64,000 nucleotides of DNA from Cenococcum geophilum 1.58 (taxonomy: Eukaryota > Ascomycota > Dothideomycetes > Gloniales > Gloniaceae): assembly GCA_001692895.1 (NCBI GenBank), contig KV748222.1:1332683-1396682 (forward strand), read 5' to 3'. This document shows, piece after piece, positions 23,960 to 36,285 of this stretch; within the stretch, counting starts at the first letter, position 1; each line of letters opens with the position of its first letter. A program made the position numbers and the translations under genes. The notes beneath the pieces were generated by a model. The model saw only the letters and a list, made by a program, of their open reading frames with translations, was not told the origin of the DNA and made no database searches.

Positions 23960-24382
23960 TGTAACGGAACCTTATAGTAGGTACTACGATGGGCTTGTTA
24001 ATAGGCTAGGTGTGTAGGTGATGTAAATTAAAGTTAACAACGTAATAACAACTAGTGGAGTAGTTGCCTAATAGATTAACTTTAATTATATTCTAAGAAT
24101 TACTATAAGGAAGGAACTATCTAGGTAGGGATTAAGGGTCCTTAAATACATAACNNTACTCCTATAAAATCCTTCTTATACGTAATATACGTCTTATATA
24201 TAAGGTACGTAAGTTCCCCTTATTCCTCTCGTTTAATTCGTAGCACGTTATGTAACCTTAGTTACTATTCCTTATTATATAGTTCTATTGGCTCCATTCT
24301 AGACCGTGCTTTAATTAACTAACTAGCTTCTTCCAACTCTTTCCTAAGTAGTTATAATATTATACTTAAAGCGTCCGTAATA
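23960..24382 (-). repeat. 3' LTR of gypsy B
   Basis: It starts TGTAACGGAACC in plus reading and ends at GTCCGTAATA, followed by the purine tract of the coding strand. Two unresolved bases lie at 24155-24156. Confidence 0.9.
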
Positions 24383-27300
24383 CTATCTCCCTCCTCTCTA
24401 TCTTTATCCTTAAAGATTTCTATTATCTTTAAGTTATCTACTAGAGGTATAATGTCCGTTTAATTAACTTAGTTAATATTATTACTAATTATACCTAAAG
24501 TCTCTTCTTCCTTATACGCCTAACGTTGTGCTTACACCGTTACTGCAATATTATCGCTTAGTGAAATTATGCTATCTCCGTATTCTTATTGTACGAAAGA
24601 GGGGTTAGTTTATATTGCGTTAGCAAGTTTATCTTCGCAATAACCGTCCTCTTACTTAAAGTGCACTAAAGTAAATATTTATTCGTCCTATAACGTTTGC
24701 TCTACTTCTAATACTAAATATACGCGTTATATTACTCTTAATAGCCGTCCGGTTTCTATATTAATTTACCTTAGGGTCTTATATTTAATTTACTGCTATG
24801 CGGCTAAATAGTAAACTATCTTAAGCCCTTACTAAGTTAGAACGTTCTTATAATACGGAACAGAAGGCCCTAAATACTTATATTGCGGCGTCTACTTATT
24901 TACTTCGTCTTAAGAAGGTTTATAAGAAGGTTTATTTTAAGGAGTAGAAGCTTATAGAATAGGGTTTATAGGAACTTAGTAATAAAAGAACGGATTCTCT
25001 TTTAACTAAGAAGGAAACATATCTAAGTAGTTCGGTAACTGCTCTTCTTAGGTCCCCCTTAGGTAGCTTATTTTTTAGTAATCCTTTTTTATTAATACTA
25101 CCTAACCTAATTTCTTCTAATACTCCTGTACCTTTTTTATAGCGTTTTTTAGGGTTTTTAGTGGCTCCTAGGTAGTCTTATTATAGCCTATCCACTTTAC
25201 CTTATACTATATTTTGTCGTTAATATCCTCGTAACTAATAATCTTTAAAACTTACCATTTGTCTTCCTCTTATCCTCTATACGTATCTGCTTCGTAAACT
25301 AGTGGCTTAATATTCCTATATACTGGCTCTAGTATTATAATATACTATATAGGGTAGATTTTTATTTTAGCTAGTAAATTTAACTTAAACGTAACTAGTA
25401 AAATCCTTTATTTAATTTTAAAGGGTCCTAGTCTAACATAGTCCAATTTCTTACTTAGTTATTAACTCTTAAAATTTTTATATAGTAGCTATACTTTATC
25501 TCCCTCCTTAAGATCTAGTCCCTTAAATCTCTTAATATTATAGTACCTTTTTATTCTCTTTTATACTTTCTTTACTAATTCTATAAGGTCTATATAAAGA
25601 TTTATTAATATCTTTATTCTTTCTTTAGCTATACTACTCGTTTTCTTTGCTTATTATAGTAATAATAATATTTTTTAGCTTATATCTATAATTCGCCTTA
25701 AATAGTAATGTGCCTATTCCTTCTTATGGTGTTATATTGTATATAAACTATATAACTAGTAATAATAATACCCAATTATTTTACGCGTAATTAATATAGT
25801 ATCTTAGATACTACTCTAGTATTTAATTTAATCTTTCCGTCTAACTGTCTATCTGCGGATAATATATGGTAGAAGTTACTGCTCTAACTCCTTACTCCGC
25901 TAAGAATACCTCCTAGAATACTGCTATAAATCTTAAATCTCTATCTAATATAATCTTACTTAGTGCTCCGTGTTTTACAAATACTTCTTTAATATAGATT
26001 TTAGCGACATCTTTTACTAATATTTCTTCCGTATATACTATAAAGTATCCCTACTTTATAAGCTTATCTACTATTACTAAGATTACGTTATAATCTTATC
26101 CGGTAATAGGGTTTTTTAACTTTAGTAACTTAATAATAAAGTCCTATAATATAACTTTCTATAGTCTTTCTGGTATTTTAATAGGTTATAGCCCTCTATA
26201 TAGCTTATACCTTATTAGTTTATTCCTCTAGCATTCTAGATATTTCTTTATAACTTTTTACGCTAAGCTTTAGATTCTATTAATAATATACTCCTCTTAG
26301 AGTCTTAATACTAAGCTCGTGGCCCTATTATATCCTTAAGTTAACCCCTTATAGAAATCTTCTATAAAGTGCTCTGCTATACTTCTTAGGATATACTTTA
26401 CCTCCCTATATTTATATAGTATTTCTTCTTCTAAATATTCTAGCTGTTCTTTTAGTTATACTTTAAAGATCCTTTATACCTAAAAGCTTTTTAGTAATTT
26501 ATAAACTCTATCTAGTTCCTCTTAAGTTATTATAATTTTTAGATAATTATACCTAATTAGTCTATCTATATCTTTTCGCAATAAAGCCCCTAATGGCTTT
26601 TCGTTATTTTGTAGTTTAGCCTTCTAACTTAGAGTATCTGCTTATATATTGTCTATACCCTTAGTATACTAAATCTTAAAATAGTATTCTATAAGTATCT
26701 CCGCCTATCTAACCTATCTTTAGTTAAGTTCCTTTATTATTAGGAATCCTGTTAGGTTCTTATAATCCGTCTTAACTATAAATAGTTTCTCTGTACCTTA
26801 TAAGAATGCTCTTTATTTCTTTAGTGCTATAACTATACCTAATAACTCCTTATTATAGATGTCGTAGTTTAACTCTAGTGGTATTATCTTTTAACTATAG
26901 TATACCACTAGGTGCTATCTATTTTAATATCTTTTATATAAAGTATGCCCTTAGTATATAATCTAATACATTTATCTTTATAACCATTTCTAGTCCTAGT
27001 TAATAAATCTTAAGAACTGGCTCTTAGGTAAACAACTCCTTAACTTTCTTAAACAATTTCCGCTGTTCCTCTCCCTATACCTATAGTTCTTCTTTCTTTA
27101 TTAATCGCGTAAATAGTTTAATATCTTTTAACCACTATGCTATAAACCTTCCATAGTAATTGCAGAATCCTAAGAATAATCTTAACTGCGTAATGTTCTC
27201 CGGTTCTTACTAATTCACTATAGCCTTAATCTTCTTTAGATCTATACTAAGTTGGCCTAGTTTAATAATAAATTTAACAAAATTAGTCTTCCTAGTAAAG

Positions 27301-30300
27301 AACTCGCATTTTTTAATTGCTACTAGTATCTATTCCTCTTATAGTCTTTTTAAAACCTATTTAACGTGTTCTCTATACTCTTCCTTAGTTATTAAGTAGA
27401 TAATAATATTATTAAGATATACTATAACAAATTTATTTAAGTATTCTTCTAATATATTATTAATGCGCTTTTAAAATATTACTAGTACATTTATAAGCCT
27501 AAATTATATAACTAATAGTTTATATAGTCCTTCCTTTAACCTAAAGGCTGCTTTTTATTTGTTACCTTTCTTAATCCTAATTAATAGTATACCTATTTTA
27601 GATCTATCTTCGTAAAGATTTATACGTTGCCTATCCTATCTTAGATTTCGCTAATTAAGGGTAAAGGATACCTGTCCTTTCTAGTAATGCTATTTAACTG
27701 TCTATAGTTAATATACAGCCTTAGTTTACTATTTTTCTTTAGTATAAATAGTACTGGATAACCCGCTAATAACTATAATGGTCTAATATATCCCTTTTAT
27801 AGATTCTTTTAGATAAACTCTTTTAATACTCTACCTTTTTCTTTAGTAAGCTTATAGATTGGGAAGAACCTTAGACTTATTTCTAGTTCTAACTCTATTT
27901 TATAGTCCTATGCTATATACTTTAATAGCTTTTTACTTTCCAGTGACTATAGTTTTTTACTATACTTATGGTATCTCTTAGGTATATAACTTAGTTCCTT
28001 TTCCGTTTCTTTATAAGTTGCTCCTACTTAGTACTATACTAACTTGGTTTATTATCGCATTTTACGTTATTAAGTATCTTTAATATTAACTTAACCTATA
28101 ATCTAATTAATCTTTAGATTATATTTCTATAACTAAGGCATTTCTAGTACTGCCTTATTATTTCCTAATGGTAATATATTAAAAGATATCTTAATTTATC
28201 TCCCTTTAATGGTTAGCTAAATAGGTCCTATTTTAAGATTAATAATACCTCCTCTATAGGCTATTAGATCTCCTAAAATTGTTACTAATAGGTAAGGATA
28301 CTCCTTTTTTCTATATGGTAACCCTATTTTTTTTAACTACTACTAGTAATATATGGTTCCTCGTTGCTCTACTATCTATTAATGCTTTAAACTGCTAATC
28401 TTGCTACTTAACTTATAGGTTTAGATGTTGTTCTTAGATTCCCTTAAGGGTTTAAGGCTCTACTACTGGTTCCTTCTAGTCCTATAGGCCTCTACTTTTC
28501 CTAACTATTAGTTACTTAATCCTGTTAGTACCTAGTCTACTTTTAGCTAATACTTAATTCGCTTTTTGTCTTTAATATACTATAAATACGTATTTTCTGG
28601 GTATTCCTACCACTATTATTTATCTAGGTATTCTTCTATAAGAAATCTTCCTGGCTAAAGTATTAAGTCCCCTTAGCTTTATACTTCTACTAGGTACTAA
28701 CTATATATATACTTAGCGTTTTAATACTTTACCTTATCTAGTGCCTAATATATCCTTACTAGGTACTTTCGGTTCTTAACTTTAGGTGCTTTATATATAT
28801 TATACGCATTATCTATATATATATTATACGCATTATTTATATATATAATCTATGCTAATATATAATATACTTAGTGTCTTAGGTTAACTCTTAGCTTGTC
28901 TTTATCTTTAAGTTTAAACTTTTCTCGCGTTAATCTAAGCGTTATAACTTTATTCGTAGGTACTAAAATTTGCCTTTTACTTCTCTAGTCCTCTAATTAC
29001 TCCTCTAGATCCTTTAACGTTATAATTAAGGCTCCTTTAATATAACTTATAGCCTTTTCTATAATCGGGTGGTCTTAGATAACTTTTTCATCTAACTATA
29101 TATAGAAATCTTCCTACTTGTTATTATGTCGCTGCCTATACTACTTTTAGTATAGCCCCTTAAGTATATATGGCTTATCTATAAGGAAGTATCTTCTTAT
29201 TACTGCGTTATAATAGCCCTTTATGTGTCGTTCCTTAAACCTAGTTAGAATCCCTAAATCCTCTTCTTATTCTAGTTTAGTAAGCCACTTAGCTCTTAGT
29301 ATACCTGGCTTGGGCCTATTAGTGATTCTTTATACGGGTGCTCGGTCCCTTATACGTCCTAGTGTATTAGATCTCTTATTTAGTTTCTATTTTTACTATA
29401 AGGTAATTCTTGCTCTAAATTCCTTTATGGTTTCTTTCTTTTTACGTCTTATAAGTAAATCCTTAAAGTCTTCTTGCTTCTTAATCTTGTTAATAATCCT
29501 TATTCGTGTCTTAAAATCTTAGTTTTATAGGATTTTTAATCCTAAGCTTACTTCTATCTTAAGTTTTACTTCTGCCTTAGTCTAACTGGGCTTAGGTATT
29601 CTTATCTTGTCTTAAGAATCTTAAATCTTACTTATCTTATCTTAAGAATCTTATACCTATAGGAAACTCTATCCTAAGCTTATTTATATATCTTTAAACT
29701 AAGCTATTACCCTGCTCTATCGGTTTCTATCTATATGGGTCCTTAGGTATACCTTATCTCGTCTTAAGAATCTTAAGCCTTTGGCCTTTTGCCTTTATTA
29801 AGTACCAAAGTAGTTTACTATCCTATTTCTCTTACATCTTGTAAAGCGATAGATATTATGTCTAGTAGGGTCTTAATCTCTACTAATGTTCTCTATTCTA
29901 TAGTGGAATTATCCTCTACCTCTTTTATAATATCTTTAAGGTTTATATACTTCTAGTAAGCTGCCCTTATTGCCTTATTATTACTAAATATTTCGCCTAT
30001 ATTGAATTTATCGTCCTTAATATCTAATCTGCAAACTAGTTTATTGGTTCCCCTATATTCTAAGGATTTTAGCTCCTATAGCTAATAGCTTACACTATAC
30101 TTAGCGTCTTTATAAATTTAGTATGCGTTATTATAATAAAACGCAAAACTTTTAATTAAATACTCTTTTGTTCCTTATAGTATACTATTATCTCTCTATA
30201 TATATATCTTTTGCTAGTCTGGTTCCCTTTATTATATAGTAACTCTAACTATCTTTATAATCCCTCGCGAAGTGACCTTATTTTCCATAATTTATATAAA

Positions 30301-31348
30301 CTCTATCTTTAAACCACTGGCTTTGCTATAGAGTCCGCCTAAACATCTTCTACTGCTAAGATCCCTAGTTTAGCCTCTACTCCTTAATCCTATAATTACT
30401 AAATCCTTAACCTTTAGGTTTCTATAGTTTTTTACTCTATCTCTTATAGGCTTTTTTAGTACTACTTAAGTCTATTAGCTCCGCGCCATACTATAGTTTC
30501 TAACTTAGCTTTAGTTATTGCGTACTTTGCGCCTTATATAACTACAGAACTCTATCCTAACCTTTTTTAGCCTATTCCCTTTAGTAGATCTAATTATTAA
30601 TCTTAATTGCTTAATCTATTAGTTTCCTTAAGGTATCTGCATCTTCTATTAGGATAATTACGTCCTAGACTTTAGCTTTAAGTCCCTACTTATACTGTGC
30701 TATAAGCGCCTTATTATTCTACTTAATTTATATAGCTAACGTCTGGAACTGCGTTATATACTTAATTACTAAGGTTCGTTACATAATATTTTAGAGTTTT
30801 CTTTCCGCTATAGTTACTGCCTCTAGGTCTCTAAATATTTATATAAGTCGCTCTATAAACCCTTCCTAGCTTAAGAATATAAACCGCACCTCTTAATTAG
30901 TAGTTGTTATTTCGTTTACTTATATTTCCATAAGGTAAGGCTTAAACTACTTAAGTGCCCTTCCTAATAGGAATAGTCCCGCATATACTATTTGATCTAT
31001 AGGTATTAGCAGCTTCGCTTTTTCTTACGTAACTTTAAAGTATATTTGCGTAAGAAATCCCTTAAGCTTTAATCTTTCTCCTAAATACCTCTTAATTAAT
31101 AGTAACTTAATCTTTGCCGCTTCTATCTTATTAACCCTTTCTTCTAGCGCCGCATTGTTTATTATTAACTAATTAACTATCTCTTATAATTGTCTAACCA
31201 TTATAGGTTACTGCGAGTTAGTATCTATTATACTAGTGTCGCCTCCTAACCTTAGGGTAGTTGCCGCCGTTAATAGCGTTGTGGTGGCTACTTTTAGTAG
31301 TATATTATTTAACCTTCTATATTTAATACCGTAACTAGGTAGTAATTA

Positions 31349-31753
31349 TATAACGGAACCTTATAGTAGGTACTACAATAGGCTTATTAATGGGCTAGGT
31401 ATATAGGTAATATAAATTAAAGTTAACAACGTAATAATAACTAGTAGAGTAGTTGCCTAATAGATTAACTCTAATTATATTTCAAAAATCACTATAAAAA
31501 AGGAGCTATCTAGGTAGGGATTAAGGGTCCTTAAATATATAACTATACTCCTATAAAATCCTTCTTATATATAAGGTACGTAAGTTCCCCTTATTCTTTT
31601 TATTTAATATATAGTACGTTATATAACCTTAGTTACTGTTTCTCGTTATATAGTTCTATTGGCTCCATTCTAGACCGTACTTTAATTAACTAACTAGCTT
31701 CTTCCAACTCTTCCCTAAGTAGTCGTAATATCGTACTTAAAGCGTCCGTAATA
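31349..31753 (-). repeat. 5' LTR of gypsy B
   Basis: It matches the other B LTR and is about 18 bp shorter in the middle. It lies next to the gag start of B on one side and resumed C sequence on the other. Confidence 0.9.
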
Positions 31754-32046
31754 ATCTTACTAATTAACTTATAAGTTTAGGTGTTGTCCTTAAATTTCTT
31801 TAAGGGTCTAAGGCTTTACTACTAGCTCCCTTTAATCCTATAGGCCTCTACTTTTCCTAACTATTAGCTACTTAATCCTATTATACTTAACTTGCTTTTT
31901 AGCTAATACCTAGTTCGCTTTTTATTCTTAATATACTATAGATATATATTCTCTAGGTATTCCCACTACTATTATTTATCTAAGTATTTTTCTATAAGGA
32001 ATTTTTCTAATTAAAGTATTAAGTCTTCTAACCCTTAAACTTCTAC

Positions 32047-32274
32047 TGTGGTGGGGTAAAATGGGCCACTACTTAGTGCCTTGGCATTTTCCTGTATATA
32101 TCGAGCCTTCGGCTTCTCTCCTTCTCTCTACCACGACCTACCGAGAATACATTCTTTCCTTTCTTCTTACTGACTGCTTTCCTACTGATTGATTACGACT
32201 GACGACCGACCGACCGACCGACAGACGGACAGCACTGTGACTTTCCTATCTGAGAGTGGTCGTACCCTCCCACA
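32047..32274. repeat. Solo LTR (TG...CA, 228 bp) of an otherwise unseen element, not RIP-altered
   Basis: A 228-bp insertion into gag-pol sequence of C begins TGTGGTGGGG and ends CTCCCACA. It is flanked by CTAC on each side (32043-32046 and 32275-32278), and B shows the empty site. The short inverted ends TGTGGTGGG/CCTCCCACA and the length suit an LTR left after recombination. No other copy exists in the window. It keeps normal CA/TG content and a GACC tetranucleotide run near 32200-32220, in sharp contrast to its surroundings. The strand and family are unknown. Confidence 0.7.
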
Positions 32275-32718
32275 CTACTAGATACTATTGGTATATATAC
32301 TTAGTATTCCTATACTATTGCTTATCTAGCGCCCAATATATCCTTATAAGGTATTTTTAATTCTTTTCTTTTGGATTTTTGTGTATATTATATATATTAT
32401 TTATATATACAATCTATACTAATATATAGTATACTAGGTGTCTTAGGTTAACTCTTAATTTATCTTTATTCTTAAGTTTAAACCTTTATCTAGCTAATCT
32501 AAACGTTAGTTTATTATTTACTAGTAATATAACTTATTTTTTACCTCTTTAGTCCTCTAATCTTTCTTCTAGATTTCTTAATATTATAATTAACGCTCCT
32601 TTAATATAACTTATGCGTTTTTCTATAATTACTTAGTCTTAAATAACTTTTTTATCCAGCTATACGTAAAAGCCTTTCTATTTATTATTATATTGCTATT
32701 TATACTACTTTTAGTATA

Positions 32719-33126
32719 ACGTATTCTACCAGCGAGCCGGCCGCCCTACTAAGCTGGCCACTTTAAAATACACCAAAAAGCCAATATTTTAATCTTAAAT
32801 ATCTTAACCACTACTTAATAATATTTTCTAAAAATTTAAATATAAGCTTTTATATACCTATTTTAGTACTTATTACAATATAAGAGTATGCGCTTTGGTA
32901 GTTATTAAGATATTTAAAAAAAATCTTTACTTTTAACCCCTAAACTCTATATTATAATAACTACTAAGCTGTACGCTTTAGTATTATAATATACACTAAA
33001 ATAGGTATATAAGAGCTTATATTTAAATTTTCAGAAAATATTATTAAGTAGTGGTTAAGATATTTAAGATTAAAATATCAGCTTTTTAGTGTATTTTAAA
33101 GTGGCCGGCTCGCTAGTAGAATACGT
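32719..33126. mobile_element. MITE with very long inverted arms, TA target duplication
   Basis: A 408-bp insertion in gypsy C is an inverted repeat over almost its whole length: arms of roughly 190-200 bp with a centre near 32920-32950. The outer 12 bases ACGTATTCTACC are mirrored at the right end, and TA flanks both sides (32717-32718 and 33127-33128), as for Tc1/mariner-type MITEs. The left arm has about 17 extra bases near 32741-32758 that the right arm lacks. There is no coding capacity. Its ends do not match those of the transposon at 13621-15060, so its driver is a different element. Confidence 0.88.
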
Positions 33127-34091
33127 TAGCTTTATAAGCGTATATAATCTATTTATAAGGAAATATCTTGTTATTACTGCATTATTATAACCTTTAGTGT
33201 GCTATTCTTTAAATCTAGTTAGAACCCCTAGGTCCTCTTTTTATTCTAATTCTTTAAGTTACTTTACTCTTAGCGTGCCTACTCTAGGCCTATTAGTAAT
33301 TTTTTATATAGGTACTTTAACCCTTAGTCTACCTAGCGTTCTTAACCCTTAGTAGCCTCTTTATTCTTACTATACTTTAATTTAATTTTTAAATCTTTTT
33401 TAGTCTTTTTTTAGTTTATATCTAGCTATAGAATCCTTTAAATCTATAAACTTTATAATTATAATATTAATTATCTAACCCTAGAGCTAAATACTTTATT
33501 TGCCTATTATAAAACTCTTTCCCTTTATTACAGAAGTCCTATCTTTTTAATTTTCTACCTTAATTTATCCTTGTAGATAACTAGCTTATACTCTTATCCT
33601 TTCTTTAAATTCTTAAGCCTTTAGCCTTTTACCCTTATTAAGTACTAAAGTGGTTTACTATCCTACTTCTCTTACGTCTTATAAAGTAATAGATATTATA
33701 TCTAATAGAGTCTTAATCTATATTACTGATCCTTCCTCTATAGTAGATTTAACTTCTACCTCTATTATAATATCTTTAAGGTCTATATACTCCTAGTAAG
33801 CTACCTTTATTACCTTATTATTACTAAATATTTTGCCTATATTAAACTTATTATCCTTAATATCCAATTTATAAGATAGTTTATTAGTTCCTTTAAACTT
33901 TAATAATTTTAGCTCTTATAGCTAATAGCTTGCGCCGTACTTAGCGTCCTTATAAATTTAGTATATATTATTATAACAAAACGCAAAACTCTTAATTAAA
34001 CATTCTTTAGTTCCTTATAGTATACTATTATCCCTCTCTATATATATATTGCCTACTAGTCTAGTTTTCTTTACCATATAGTTATTCTAAC

Positions 34092-34517
34092 TGTTACAAA
34101 CGCTTTAAGTACAATGTTATAACTACTTAGAGAAGAGTTAGAAGAAGCTAGTTGGTTAATACAAGCACGGTCTAGGATAGAACCCGTAGAACTATATAAC
34201 GAGGAATAATAAGCAGAGTTACGTAATATAATTTATATAATCTGTATAATCTACAAGATCTATAATAGAGTAAACAGAGCAGACAGAGCAGATAGAGTAA
34301 TAACTTTCTTAGGAGTATAGTTGTGTATTTAAGGACCCTTAGTCCCTACCTAGATAGTTCTTTTCTTATAGTAATTCTTAGAATATAATTGGAGTTAATC
34401 TGTTAGGCAACCGCTCTACTAGTTATTATTACGTTATTAACTACTATCTTTGCATTTCCTATACACCTAGCCCATTAACAGAACCCATCGTAGTTACTGC
34501 TACTAGGTTTTATTACA
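34092..34517 (+). repeat. 5' LTR of gypsy G
   Basis: A 426-bp LTR with TGTTAC at the start and ATTACA at the end. It is preceded by CTAAC, the target duplication. Confidence 0.93.
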
Positions 34518-35861
34518 CAATTACTACCTAGTTACGGTATTAAATATAGAAAGTTAAATAATATGCCACTAAAAGCAGCCACTATAACGCCATTAACGGC
34601 GGCAACTACTTTAAGGTTAGGGGGTAACACTGGTATAGCGGATACTAACTCGTAACAACCTATAATGGTAGAATAATTATAAGAAATAGTTAACTAGTTA
34701 ATAGAAAACAATATAGTACTTAAAAATAAGATTAATGGAATAGGCGTAGTAAAGGTTAAGTTACTATTAATTAAAAGATTCTTAGGAGAGAGATTAAAGC
34801 TTAAAGGATTCCTTATATAAATGTACTTTAAGGTAGTATAGGAGGGAGTAAAGCTAGCAACACCTATAGATCGAATAGCGTATATAGGACTGTTCTTAAT
34901 AAGAAGGGCACTTAAATAGTTTAAGCCTTACCTTATAGAAATATAGGTAAATAGAATAACAACTATAAACTAAGAGGTATGGTTTATGTTCTTAAGCTAG
35001 AACAGATTTGTAGAATAACTTATACAAACGTTTAAAGACCTAGAGGTAACAACTATAGCAAAAAAAAACTCTAAGATATTATATAGTGAACCTTAGCAAT
35101 TAAGTATATAATATAGTTCTAAACACTAGTAATATAAGTTAAGTGGAATAATAGGGCGCTTATAGCACAGTATAAGTAAGGACTTAAGGCTAAAGTCTAG
35201 GACGTAATTATTCTAATAGAAGATATAATAATAATTCATTGCTTAACGTCCAATTTGGATCCCTATTAGGCCTACGCGGACTACTCCTTATTTACATGTA
35301 GGGAGAAAACTCTATTTAAGAAAAATGAAAAAACCCCATAATCTATCTCCCCGCCTTTTGGGACTCGCCTACTTAGCGCCTACGAGTCGCCTATAGTGCT
35401 TTACTACCTTACTATTTAACCTCCTTAGGAACTACTACTGCCGTAATAAGCCTATGGACGCGCTAGTATTATAAACTTTTACTTTACTACTGTAGAGTTA
35501 CTAGGGGGCACCTACTACTTGCCCCCTTGCCTTCTATTACTATTTCCCTTATAACCCGGAACCAATTTAGTATATTTTAACTAATAAGCCACTAGGTAAC
35601 CGCCTTAAGGCCTTTTTATATTAAGAGCAGTGTATTATAGTTCTCTATTCCAGCTACTAAGAGCATTATTTCTTAATTAGTGCGTAGGGGGCATAGCAGT
35701 ATTATATATTTTGGTGTCTGTCTTAGCTAGCTATATTTGCATCTTAGGCTACCTACTAAGATACCCACCCAGTAAAGCTAATCTTTTAGTCCTATTATTC
35801 CTGTTCTTAAGAGTGTTGCTATTATATTTTTTACCTTTATTAGGCCTTTTTAGAGCCCTTA

Positions 35862-36285
35862 TGTAACGGAGCCTTATAGTAGGAACTACGGTAGACTTGT
35901 TAATGGGCTAGGTATATAGGTATTGCAAGTAAGTTAATAACGTAATAATAACTGGTGGAGTGGTTGCCTAATAGATTAACTCTAATTATATTCTAAGAAT
36001 CACTACAAGAAAGGAACTATCTAGGTAGGGACTAAGGGTCCTTAAATATACAACCGTACTCCTATAAAATCCTTCTTGTACGTAATATACGTAAGGTATA
36101 TAAGGTATGTAAGACGTTTTTTATAAACCTCGCAGAGCTCACAGAGCTTGTTATATAACCTTAGTTACCATTCCTCGTCATATAGCTCTATAGGTTCTAT
36201 TTTAGACCGTGCTTATATTAACTAACTAGCTTCTTCCAACTCCTCTCTAAGTAGTTATAATATCGTACTTAAAGCGTCCGTAATA
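35862..36285 (-). repeat. 3' LTR of gypsy H
   Basis: It starts TGTAACGGAGCC in plus reading and ends GTCCGTAATA. It is 424 bp long and is the partner of 43482-43905. Confidence 0.93.

Larger units (their letters stand above)
23960..31753 (-). mobile_element. Gypsy element B: full-length chromodomain LTR retrotransposon
   Basis: A 7.8-kb minus-strand copy of the A family inserted into the protease region of C, with a 4-5-bp duplication (AATTT-type at the left, ATCTT-type at the right). Rough parts in plus coordinates: chromodomain about 25130-25230, integrase about 25450-26400, reverse transcriptase about 27330-27850, protease motif about 28360-28390, gag zinc knuckle near 30270 and gag start near 31320. 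A polypurine tract adjoins the left LTR at about 24383-24400. It is heavily broken and AT-shifted. B supplies the intact order against which the pieces of C can be placed. Confidence 0.9.

Noticed and set aside
29223-29522. 99-codon plus-strand open frame
   Set aside because: It is antisense to the gag-pol region of gypsy B; the sense strand matches A, C, G and H.
23960-34091. B and the adjoining C fragments read as one long element with three LTRs
   Set aside because: Sequence on both sides of B joins seamlessly in the protease region when compared with B and H themselves, so B is an insertion into C, not a tandem array.
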